The position numbers and the translations under genes are program-made. Below the pieces are notes generated by a model. The model did no database searches. It was not told where the DNA came from and worked only from the letters and a program-made list of their open reading frames with translations. 64,000 nucleotides of DNA, taken from Streptomyces bambusae. GTDB lineage: Bacteria; Actinomycetota; Actinomycetes; Streptomycetales; Streptomycetaceae. The stretch lies in assembly GCF_020532645.1 (NCBI RefSeq), contig NZ_JAJAUZ010000026.1:40066-104065 (forward strand), in the 5' to 3' direction. Of this stretch, positions 24,461 through 33,000 are shown in pieces (the stretch's first letter is position 1; each line of letters begins with the position of its first letter).

Positions 24461-25561
24461 TCAGGCCTCGGGTCCGGGGGCGAGGGTGGTGAGGGCGGTG
24501 GCGAGCTGGTCGAGGCGGGCGGGGTCGAGGGAGTAGAGGACGTAGTAGCCCTCGCGGCGGGTGGTGGTGAGTCCTGCCTGGGTGAGCTGGTGGAGGTGAC
24601 GGGAGGTCACGGAGGGCGACAGGCCGAGGAGGGTGGCGAGCTCCTGCGTGGTGCGGCCCTGGGCGGCGAGGTGGGTGATGATCTGCAGGCGCGGGGCGGC
24701 GGCCAGGGCCCGCAGCGCGGTGAGGGTGTCCTCCTGGCTGGCGGGGCGGGCCGCCGAGGCCGGCGCGAGGGGCAGCGCAGGGTAGGTGATCCGCAGGGGC
24801 CAGGGTGCGTCGCAGGTGACACGGACGTGCGGCCAGACGTAGTGACTGGCGGTGAACGTCACGGGATGTTCGCGGCTGACGGTCAGGTCGTGGTCGTGCG
24901 GGCGGTCGAGTCTCAGGGTCCGGCGGCCGGGGTCGATGCGGATCTGCGGGGCCAGGGTGCGCAGCATCGGGAGCAGCCCTTGATGGGCGATCCTGGCTCC
25001 GGAGCGGGCGATCGACTCGTACAGGGAGGGTTCGATGCGGTCCCACTCGTCGGCGAAGGCCGCGCTCCAGTAGTCCTCCAGGACGGTGAGCACGTCGTCG
25101 AGGGCCGGGAGGGGGTCGGCGAGGATGCCGTCCAGGCGTGCCGCCCGGCCGGGGTCGGTCTGCCGGAGTGCGGTGAGGGCCGCGTCGCGGGCGGCGGGGT
25201 CGGCGACGAGGTCGTCCCCCGCGTGGCGGGTGGCGTGGACGAGGGTCCGGGCGAGTTCGGCGGCCAGCAGGGCGGGCGGCAGCGTCCGAACGGCGGCGAG
25301 CTGCCCCGCGAAGTCGGCCTCGTGATCGCCGGCCCTGCTCTCGAAGAACGCGGGGATGTAGTCGGCGACGACGGAACCCTGCTCGCGCATCCGCCGGCGC
25401 AGGCCGGCGGGCAGACGGCGGCACCGCCGGACCCACGGGACGTGCAGGGCGTGGTGTCCGGGATCGGTGAGGACGTGCCAGGAGTGCACGGCTTCGAGCA
25501 ACGGTGAGACGGAGAAGGCGATGTCCTCCTCGGCCGTCTCGGCGAAGCGCAGGGTGATCAC
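24461..25561 (-). CDS. DUF5937 / ArsR-type transcriptional regulator
   Basis: Regulator of 366 residues. The N-terminal ~260 residues begin MITLRFAETAEEDIAFSVSP, typical of the DUF5937 family, and probably sense a ligand. The C-terminal ArsR winged helix covers about 275-355, with the recognition region TTQELATLLGLSPSVTSRHL and wing GYYVLYSLD. Divergent from the YbaK-like gene with 130 bases between starts, where a short inverted repeat overlaps this gene's start. That arrangement suggests repression of itself and of the YbaK/LysE pair. Confidence 0.88.
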   Translation of the reverse strand: MITLRFAETAEEDIAFSVSPLLEAVHSWHVLTDPGHHALHVPWVRRCRRLPAGLRRRMREQGSVVADYIPAFFESRAGDHEADFAGQLAAVRTLPPALLAAELARTLVHATRHAGDDLVADPAARDAALTALRQTDPGRAARLDGILADPLPALDDVLTVLEDYWSAAFADEWDRIEPSLYESIARSGARIAHQGLLPMLRTLAPQIRIDPGRRTLRLDRPHDHDLTVSREHPVTFTASHYVWPHVRVTCDAPWPLRITYPALPLAPASAARPASQEDTLTALRALAAAPRLQIITHLAAQGRTTQELATLLGLSPSVTSRHLHQLTQAGLTTTRREGYYVLYSLDPARLDQLATALTTLAPGPEA

Positions 25562-25581
25562 GATTGCAGGATTTCACAATC
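25562..25581. promoter_or_regulatory. Candidate ArsR operator overlapping the regulator start
   Basis: GATTG and CAATC form an inverted repeat spaced by ten bases in an AT-rich island, immediately next to the regulator's ATG (25559-25561). The position would let bound protein block its own transcription or initiation. Binding is inferred only from location and symmetry. Confidence 0.4.
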
Positions 25582-25691
25582 AGTTGATCCGAGCCCGCCG
25601 CGTCGCTCAGGCTCGGGAACAGACCGCATGCGCCGTCAGGCCGCAGGTCACCCCTCCCCCACGCCGAGCGAAAGGCCACAGGTCTTCCCCC

Positions 25692-26162
25692 ATGAACACG
25701 CCCGAGGCGCTGTGGCGAGCCGTGCTGGACACGGACGGCTGCACGTACGCCGTCCACACGCACGCCCCCGCGCACAGCGTCGCCGAGCGGCAGGCCCTGC
25801 CCTTTCCCTGGTCGCAGGCGGTCAAGACGCTCGCCTTCACCACCCCGGACGTCGCGCTGCTGCTCGTGGTGCTGCGGGCGGAGGACCGGGTGGACTTCGC
25901 CCGCCTGGCGGCCGTACTCGGCACCAGCCGGTCCCGGCTGCGCCCGGCGGACCCCGAACTGCTCGCGGCGGAGGGCCTGGTGCCCGGAGGCGTCCCGCCG
26001 GTCAGCCACCGGCCCGGGGTGCCGTGCCTGATCGACACCGCGGTCGCCGAAGCGGACGGTCCCGTCTACTGCGGCGCGGGCACGGCCGACCGCACCCTCC
26101 AGCTCGACTCCGCCGTCCTGGTCCGCCTACCGCGCGCCCGGGTGGCCTCGGTCTGCCGGTAG
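25692..26162 (+). CDS. YbaK/EbsC-type aminoacyl-tRNA deacylase
   Basis: Protein of 156 residues from ATG 25692. The YbaK/ProX fold is visible: YAVHTHAPAHSVAERQAL at the N-terminus, then QAVKTLAFTTPDVALLLVVL carrying the conserved Lys, RVDFARLAAVLGTSRSRL, and PGGVPPVSH followed by a Val/Cys segment (GVPCLIDTAV). Family members hydrolyse mischarged tRNA, usually Cys- or Ala-tRNA-Pro. It is the first gene of a pair with a LysE exporter, under a divergent ArsR-type regulator, so it may belong to an amino-acid analogue tolerance unit. That link is inference. Confidence 0.82.
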   Translation: MNTPEALWRAVLDTDGCTYAVHTHAPAHSVAERQALPFPWSQAVKTLAFTTPDVALLLVVLRAEDRVDFARLAAVLGTSRSRLRPADPELLAAEGLVPGGVPPVSHRPGVPCLIDTAVAEADGPVYCGAGTADRTLQLDSAVLVRLPRARVASVCR

Positions 26163-26200
26163 CGACCACGGCCCCGGACCCACCCCCGCCGTCCCCGCAC

Positions 26201-26243
26201 GACCGCACGACCGCTCGACCGCTCGACCGCTCGACCGCTCGAC
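26201..26243. repeat. 8-bp tandem repeat before the LysE gene
   Basis: GACCGCTC is repeated four times in succession (26209-26240), preceded by one variant GACCGCAC and followed by GAC. It fills most of the gap between the YbaK-like stop and the LysE ribosome site. Confidence 0.8.
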
Positions 26244-26263
26244 AGAACAGGAAGTCCCAGCCG

Positions 26264-26899
26264 ATGGTGAGTACCGAAAGCCTTCTCGCGTTCGCCGCAA
26301 TGTCACTCGTCGTGATCGCGATTCCCGGGCCCAGCGTCCTGTTCGTCGTCGGCCGCGCCCTGGCCCACGGTCGCCGTACCGCGCTCGCCACCGTCCTGGG
26401 CAACCTCCTCGGCTCCTACGCCCTCGTCCTCTCGGTCTCCCTCGGCGTCGGCGCCCTGGTCCAGAGCTCCGCGACCGTGTTCACCGCCGTGAAGCTGGCC
26501 GGCGCCGCCTATCTCGTCCACCTCGGTGTCCGGGCGTTCCGCCACCGCGGCCGGCTGCGCGCCGACCTGGTGACCGAGGCGGGCGAACGTCCCGGCGATC
26601 TGCGCACGGTTCTGGACGGCCTGCTGGTGGGCGCCACCAACCCCAAGGGCCTGGTCTTCTTCGCCGCGGTCCTCCCGCAGTTCGTCGACCACGGCGCCGG
26701 GCACGTACCGCTGCAGATGATGGTCCTCGGCCTGGTGGCGGCCGGAATCGGCCTGATCTGCGACACCGCCTGGGGCTTGGGCGCATCGGCCGCACGGACC
26801 TGGTTCGCCGGCTCCGACCGGCGCCTGTCGGCGATCGGCGGCGCGGGCGGCATCGCACTGATCGGCCTCGGGCTCACGGCCGCCACCACCCGGGCCTGA
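26264..26899 (+). CDS. LysE/RhtB family amino-acid exporter
   Basis: Inner-membrane exporter of 211 residues, the normal size, with about six hydrophobic segments. Family marks are the N-terminal AMSLVVIAIPGPSVLFVVGR, the GxxxG-rich second helix, and GATNPKGLVFFAAVLPQFVD around residue 125. The ATG at 26264 has CAGGAAG upstream. It follows the YbaK-like gene after a tandem repeat and probably shares its promoter. Members export lysine, threonine, homoserine lactones or related compounds; the substrate here is unknown. Confidence 0.92.
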   Translation: MVSTESLLAFAAMSLVVIAIPGPSVLFVVGRALAHGRRTALATVLGNLLGSYALVLSVSLGVGALVQSSATVFTAVKLAGAAYLVHLGVRAFRHRGRLRADLVTEAGERPGDLRTVLDGLLVGATNPKGLVFFAAVLPQFVDHGAGHVPLQMMVLGLVAAGIGLICDTAWGLGASAARTWFAGSDRRLSAIGGAGGIALIGLGLTAATTRA

Positions 26900-26955
26900 C
26901 CGCTCCCGGGCTACCTGTGGACGATCGCGTTATTCCCCAGGCCCTGGTATGCGGG

Positions 26956-27429
26956 CTAGGCTGCGCCGGGCAGTCCCAGGACGACCAGGAGAGCAGAGGA
27001 CAGTTCTTCCGCGAACAGGGCCGACCCGGTGAGTGTCTGCCGGATGGCTTGCTCGTCGGGCGTCAGTCCCGCGGCGGCCGACCAGGCGAGTGCGCCGGCC
27101 ACGGCGGGTTCGATGGGGAAGTGCTCCAGAGGTATCTCGTAGCTCTTCGCCATCTCGCGGTTGAGCAGGCCCTCCCAGGAGTTGCCGTCCGGCGTGAGGG
27201 CCTCGATGAAGCCCACATCACTGTCGAGGAAGGACACCGTGACCGCCGGTGTCCCCGTTCGCTGGACGAGGTTGGCAAGGCTGCGCCGTCCGGCGTCGGC
27301 GAAGTCCGTGACCTGCCAGCCGTCCGCCAACGCCTGCGTGTCACCGATGTCGGTGAACCCGGCTGCCCGCATGAGCTGGTGCAGTTCCCCCGTGGACCGG
27401 GCCGTCAATGATCCGCCTGAGTCTCCCAT
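26956..27429 (-). CDS. Hypothetical protein
   Basis: Protein of 157 residues from ATG 27427-27429 (MGDSGGSLTARSTGELHQLM). Codon use is genome-typical and the composition is that of a soluble alpha/beta protein (TPAVTVSFLDSDVGFIEALT, EPAVAGALAWSAAAGLTPDE). No motif, signal peptide or membrane helix was recognised. It is convergent with the LysE gene, with only ~55 bases between stops and no obvious hairpin. The frame stays open far upstream, but the upstream part has no coding character. Confidence 0.6.
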   Translation of the reverse strand: MGDSGGSLTARSTGELHQLMRAAGFTDIGDTQALADGWQVTDFADAGRRSLANLVQRTGTPAVTVSFLDSDVGFIEALTPDGNSWEGLLNREMAKSYEIPLEHFPIEPAVAGALAWSAAAGLTPDEQAIRQTLTGSALFAEELSSALLVVLGLPGAA

Positions 27430-27998
27430 GGCCCGCAAGTTGGCCGATGCCTCTGACAAGCCAACTCGTGCCCCTGAGACGTCGCCAATGGGGCCGGGAC
27501 GGCGGTGCCTGGGCTGCCGGCCGGGCGACTCACCTCCCTGCTGCGCCCCGAGGTGCCCGCGGAAACCGGCCCGGCCCGTCCCTGACCTGGACCGGGCCGG
27601 GTCCGCCCGGTCGGAGCACGGGGCGCAGCGGGTGGACGCGGTCGTGTGGCGCCAGCCCCGCGGGGCCGATACAGCCCGAGGTGGAGACGCCCACGATCGC
27701 CGCCGAGCCCCTCCCGGTCGCCGCGCCGACGTCGGACGGCGCCTCGAGGCCGCGATGGCGCCTCGGGTGCCACCCGCCGACGGTTGGTTGCTCCCTCTGG
27801 GTGAGGGGGACCGGGCTTGCGGTCGTCTCGGGAGGAATGTGCAGCACCCGGCGCCACGCGCGGTGCGTACCGCGGGGACCGACCGGACCGGGTCAGCGGG
27901 TCGTGTGCCGGAAGCCAATCCGGGTCCGGCATCCGCTCCATGGCAGAGCCAGGTCAGCGACCTGGTGCTCGTCTGTTCTCCTGGGCCCCCGCTGGTGG
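27430..27998. other. Stretch without a recognisable gene
   Basis: About 570 bases. Several overlapping open frames, none with a family match. It may be decayed DNA between two leftward genes. Confidence 0.45.
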
Positions 27999-28475
27999 TC
28001 AGGCGTGCTTGTCCGCGGGCTGGTGGGTGGGCTGGACCGACCAGGCCGGGGGTTCGTCGTTGCCCGACTCCTCGTCGCCTTCCGCGTCGGCGAAGCTTGC
28101 GTGGATCTTGTCCGGGGCGTGGTGGACCGGGGCGTAGACGGCGTAGAGCTGCAGGGGTTCGTCCCCGGTGTTGGTGACGTTGTGCCACGTGCCGGCGGGT
28201 ACGAAGACCGCCCAGCCGTCCTCGACCTCCTGATCGAAGTCGAGGCGGTCCTTCGCGCTGCCCATCTGAACGCGGCCGCGGCCCGCGTCGAGCCGGAGGA
28301 ACTGGTCGGTCTCCGGGTGCGCCTCCAGGCCGATGTCCTCGCCCACCGGGATCGACATGAGGGTCAGCTGGAGGTATTTCCCGGACCAGGCGACCGAGCG
28401 GTAGTGGGTGTTCTCCAGCGTCGCCTGCTCGAGGTCGAAACTCTGAGGTTCGGGCCCGATGTCCTTGATGGTCAT
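27999..28475 (-). CDS. Cupin-domain protein
   Basis: Single-domain cupin of 158 residues. The ATG at 28473-28475 (MTIKDIGPEPQSFDLEQATL) has GGGAGAG upstream; longer starts are rejected. Cupin motif 1 is around EAHPETDQFLRLDAGRGRVQ (His and Glu-like metal ligands partly conserved) and motif 2 around PAGTWHNVTNTGDEPL with the last His. The C-terminus is acidic and ends in a His/Ala tail. Close relatives are annotated as mannose-6-phosphate isomerase-like cupins. Enzyme activity cannot be assigned. Confidence 0.85.
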   Translation of the reverse strand: MTIKDIGPEPQSFDLEQATLENTHYRSVAWSGKYLQLTLMSIPVGEDIGLEAHPETDQFLRLDAGRGRVQMGSAKDRLDFDQEVEDGWAVFVPAGTWHNVTNTGDEPLQLYAVYAPVHHAPDKIHASFADAEGDEESGNDEPPAWSVQPTHQPADKHA

Positions 28476-28539
28476 GCTTCTCTCCCGGTCGACGGAGGTG
28501 TTGGCCGCTCTGGCACAGGTATTGCGCCGGGCCAACCCT

Positions 28540-28779
28540 TCCAGACTGACCGGGTGCTGAGCACGCGCGTCCCGCGGTCATTTCCGCGCCGAGGCCCAGT
28601 GGTGAGCTTGGCAGGCGTCCGCTGCGTCCAGAGCACGTCGACGAGCCGGTCGACCGGGACGTTTCGGCCCGGGCCGAAAGGAGGATTCCCAGGACGGTCC
28701 GCGCGTGTCGGCACCCGACCGTCACCGGCCGCCCGCCCACCCGGACGTCCAGCGGCCCGCGAATTCCCACCTGCAGCAT
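28540..28779 (-). pseudogene. SARP/AfsR-type regulator N-terminal relic
   Basis: On the minus strand MLQVGIRGPLDVRVGGRPVT and RHARTVLGILL match the start of the winged-helix domain of SARP/AfsR regulators. The frame then shifts near 28680, and the next piece (NVPVDRLVDVLW) continues in another frame as expected for the family (VPVDRLVDALWG). The bacterial transcriptional activation domain that should follow is missing. Confidence 0.65.
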
Positions 28780-29161
28780 GATCGGTCAGATGCGCCAACG
28801 GCCGCGCCTCGGATCGCGTGTGCACCCAGCACGCCGACGTATGCCAGAGAAAGGAGCAACCGGACGCTGTCAGTGGCAGGACCGTACGGTCCGGGTGGTG
28901 GCTCCATGACGGGTCACACGGGCGGCTGCAGAAGCCGTCGTGCGGTGCTCGCCAGTGAGGACTGGTGGGAGGCGGGCGGGCTGATGAAGTCCCGGACCCG
29001 TCTCGCGCTCGCCCGGGCTGAACCCGGGCCGGGCGCCGCACCGCAACGGCGGACGCAGCCGGCCCGAACGGCGTTACCGCGAAGCACGGAGTTCCTGCCA
29101 AGAATGGAGGACCTCGCCGCGGACACTTCTCACAGCGTCCACTTCCACGCCCTTCGCCACG
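28780..29161. other. Gap upstream of the second helix-turn-helix gene
   Basis: About 380 bases without a supported gene. Unlike the paralogous gene at 6989, no GTCATCC-type palindrome is present here. Confidence 0.45.
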
Positions 29162-29776
29162 GTGTACGCCCTCAACCAGGCCGTCAAGGACGCGCAGCAA
29201 GCCCCCACGAGCACGCCGGCACCCTCGTCCGCACCGGCCGCGGGCCCGCACCCGGCCCTGGCCGCACTGCTGATGCTCCGCGAGGTCCGCGAACAGCTCG
29301 CCGGCTGGGAAACCGGCCTGATCGAGAACGCCCGCGGCCAGGGCGCCAGCTGGGCCGACCTCGCCGGCCCCCTCGGAGTCGCCAGCCGCCAGGCGGCCGA
29401 GCGCCGCTACCTGCGCCTGCGGCCGGGGAAGGCCGGAAGTACGGGCGAGGAACGCGTCCAGGCCACCCGCGACACCCGGGCCGCCGACCGCAGCGTGGAC
29501 GCCTGGGCCCGGGACAACGCCGCAGACCTGCGCCGCCTCGCCGGCCAGATCACCGCCCTCACCGGCCTGCCCGCCGGCGCCGGGGGTGCCATCGGCGACC
29601 TGAACCAGGCCCTCGCCCACGACGACACCGCCCGCCTCGTCCGCCCCCTGACCGACGCGCGCCCCCACCTGCGGCCCGAGGACGCCGACCTCGCCGAACG
29701 CATCGACGCCGTCACCCGCCACACCGACCAGCTCCGCCACGACACCCACGACACCCACGACCAGCGCAGCACGTGA
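29162..29776 (+). CDS. Second helix-turn-helix protein, paralogue of the one beside htpG
   Basis: Protein of about 204 residues. The core MLLREVREQLAGWETGLIEN and ASWADLAGPLGVASRQAAER is nearly identical to residues 60-110 of the protein at 6989-7639; the C-terminal half is related but diverged and ends in a His/Thr-rich tail. The GTG at 29162 lacks a ribosome site. The reading frame continues upstream with STPFATVYALNQ, which aligns with the paralogue's FFAAAAALAAMND, so the true 5' end may be truncated or start on an unusual codon. It lies just before the giant LamG gene on the same strand. Confidence 0.65.
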   Translation: MYALNQAVKDAQQAPTSTPAPSSAPAAGPHPALAALLMLREVREQLAGWETGLIENARGQGASWADLAGPLGVASRQAAERRYLRLRPGKAGSTGEERVQATRDTRAADRSVDAWARDNAADLRRLAGQITALTGLPAGAGGAIGDLNQALAHDDTARLVRPLTDARPHLRPEDADLAERIDAVTRHTDQLRHDTHDTHDQRST

Positions 29777-30092
29777 TCCGCACCCGATACGGCACGGCCC
29801 CGGCCGCAACGGGTGCCGACGACGGGTGGAACGCGGAACGACACTGCAGGCTGGCCCGACGGCGTCGCCGGGCCTGCGGCCCCCCGGCCGTGACAACGGT
29901 CGCCGGACGGCGAAGTCCGGCCACCCGGAGCGTTGTTCAAGACGTGTAGCAGCCGAGCCTTCACAACTCCCCCTCAACCGTAGCCGCGGGTGCCAGACTG
30001 ACCGACGCTCCGTCAGGAACGACCCGCACGTCCATCGCCGCTCCGGACCGCGGGGCCCGGGGCCGGCGGCCATGCTCACGAGAGGGGAAGCA

Positions 30093-33000
30093 GTGGCACC
30101 ACAGGAATCCCTGCTCAAGATCTACGGAGACCGGTCGTACCGGCACGTGACGATGGCGCGGCACCAGGGCACCACCATCGCGTTCGCGATGGACGCGTCC
30201 CGCCGTATCGTCTACTCGGCGTTGGACCTGTCCGGCCCGCCGGCCAAAGGCGAGACGGACACCGCGTACTGGAGCGACAACCCGGCCGAGCTGGTCTTCC
30301 CCCGGGAGCTGGCCGAGGTGGGGTACGCAGTGGTCGGCGCGACGGCGATGCCGACGGTCAAGCGCGGCGGGGCCGAGGCGGCTGTCGACGAGCGGCCGAC
30401 GGCCCAGGAGACCGACCTCTTCCTGTCCACCACCGCGCGGCTGACGGCGGACGCCCCGTTCCACGTGGTCTCCGACAGTACGTACGTGGTGGTGTTACGG
30501 CAGTCGGTCGGCGAGACGCACTCCGACGCGGTGTACAAGCTGACCGGCGGCGGCTGCTCGGGCAGCGCGTCCCGCACGGACTACGTGCTCAGCGGTACGA
30601 AGAAGGTGCCGCTGGTGCGCGACACCCTGCTGTGCGACCGGTTCCTGCTGGTGGACGGCAAGCTCAAGCCGGTGCTCGAGGTCCGCTACAAGCGAAGCCG
30701 GCACGCCACCCGTCCCGAGTCGGCCAAGGACAGCCTGGGCACCGAGGACATGGAGGGCCGCCCGTTCCACGAGCCGACCCAGGAGCTGTCCTTCGTCCGG
30801 AACCTGACCCAGGGCCGGTTCGCCGCCGTGCTGGTGCCCACCGCGATCAGCGGCGTGCAGCGCTGGCAGCTGTTCGCCCACAACGACGCCACCGGGCGGG
30901 TCGACTCCTTCAGCGTCGAGCAGGGCGCCCAGGGCCTGTTCAACACCCGGGGCACCCGTTTCTACACCAGCCCCGACCCGTTGTACCGGGACGCGGTGTT
31001 CGAGCGCAGCCCGGGCAACTGCCCGTTCACCGGGCGCGAGCTGGTACCGGTGACGGGCACCGAGGGGCGTGCGGAGACCGCGCTGCGGCTGGACGGGACC
31101 GACGCCCACGTCGACCTCGGCGATCCGGCGGCGCTGCGGTTCGGCGGCAAGGCGTACTCGATCGAGGCCTGGGTCAAACCCGCCTCCTACGACGGCCCGG
31201 TGCTGGCCAGGAGCGGGGAGTACCTGCTGGCGGTGGACGCCGCCGGTCTGGTGAGCCTCACCCACCAGGGCGCGCCGTTGCCGCTCCTGTCCACCGAGTC
31301 GGTGCCGACGGACGCCTACACCCACATCGCCGCCACCTTCGACGGCACCACCGTGAAGCTGTACGTCAACGGCAGGCCGGCCGGCAGCGGGGCGCTGCCG
31401 TTCACCCCGGCCCCCGGTGTGAACACCCTGGTCGGCAAGGACTCCTCCGGCGGTACGGACAAGCTTTTCAAGGGCGACGTCGACGAGATCAGGATCTGGG
31501 ACCGGGTGCGTTCCGCCGCCGAGCTCACCGAGGACATGAGCTATCGGCTGATCGGTAACGAGCCGGGCCTGGTGGCCTACTACCGGTTCGACGAGGGCGC
31601 GGGGAGCACCGCGTACGACCAGAGCGACCGGGCGCTGCACGGCACGCTCGCCGGCGGCGTGCAGTGGGCCGGCTCGGAGGCCCCGGTCGGCGACCACCCC
31701 GGGGTGCGGCGCGACAGCTTCACCCTCAAGGGGCGCTCGGTGGTGTCCGGCCTGTCGGCCGTGCTGTACCACCAGCAGGAGAACGCGGTCGCCGGGTACC
31801 GCTCCGACCCGAAGCCCGCCAAGCGGCAGGCCCGGGTGCTGCTGGCGTTCGCCGCCAGGTACGGCCAGAACCCGTGCCTGGCGAGCCTGGACTTCGCGGT
31901 CGGCCGCGACGGCCGGCTGGCCCAGGCGCCGGACGTGCTGGACCCGGCGGTGCTCAAGCGCCCGACGAAGGGCCAGGACTCGGAGCAGGTCAGCGCCCTG
32001 CAGCAGCTGATCAAGCGGCTGGAGCCGGAGGTCGCGGCCCTTCAGGCGGAGATGACCCGGCTGGCCGGCACCGCGGGCCGGGTGGCCGAGTGCCAGGCAG
32101 AAGTCGACCGGCTGAAGCCGGGCGTCGACGACCTGGAGCGGCGCTACTTCGCCGAGAAGGACCTGGTCACCTCCTGGACCTACAGCCTGGAACTCAAGAC
32201 GCCGCGCCAGTTGGCCGGCGGCTACCTGGTGCAGTCGCTCTTCGCCATCCTCACCTCGGAGTACGAGGCCGGGGTGCAGTTCGTCCCTCCCAACGGTCCC
32301 CGGACGACCTGGCGGGTGGACGACACCGGCCAGAGCCAGAACGGCCGGCCCTGCCACTTCCTGGTCGCCCACGAGCGCAACCGGGACCTGCGCGTCACCG
32401 GCAACTCGACGTCCGAGACCGCCCGGCTGAGCACGATCGTCCGCGAACCGGGCAACGTCAGCGCGCAGTTCCAGCTGATCACCGAGGGCGAGTACGTCCG
32501 CATCGTCAACCGCGGCAGTCGGCTCGCGATCGGTTCGCCCTCCACGTACCAGTTGCCCCACCTGGTCCAGTCGAGCGAATGCCTCACAGGGGACTCGGGC
32601 CTGTTCAAGATGACGCGCCTGTCCATGCGCTCGGGTGTGGACGTGGCGTACCTCGCGGCCAAGGAGAAGCTGGACGCCGCGCGCCAGCTGCTCCAGGAGG
32701 CGCGCACGGCCCGGCAGCGGGTCGCCGAGCTGCAGCTCGTGCTGATCGGCAAACAGGCCGAACTCAAGGACTCGCAGGACCAGTTGGCCCGATTGTCGAC
32801 GGCCCTGCAGGGGGACGACGACCTGACGGTGGCGATGCCGCTGCTGGCGGTGGACTCCACCGGTCTGAGCCTGTCCGGCGGCCTGCTCGAATTCGCCCGG
32901 GGCACCGACCGGCCCGCACTGCTGGACAGCGGCACCGGCAACGTCGTGCTGTACTTCCGCGGCGCCGAGAACCAGTTTTTCGCCGTGTACTACGACACCG

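Noticed and set aside
23568..26009. An 813-codon minus-strand frame crossing the esterase and ArsR genes
   Set aside because: Only its last ~140 codons are real, and these belong to the frameshifted esterase; the rest is shadow of the ArsR gene.
28705..29949. A long plus-strand open frame upstream of and overlapping the second helix-turn-helix gene
   Set aside because: Arg/Pro-rich translation without motifs; the overlapping helix-turn-helix frame has clear homology to the paralogue.
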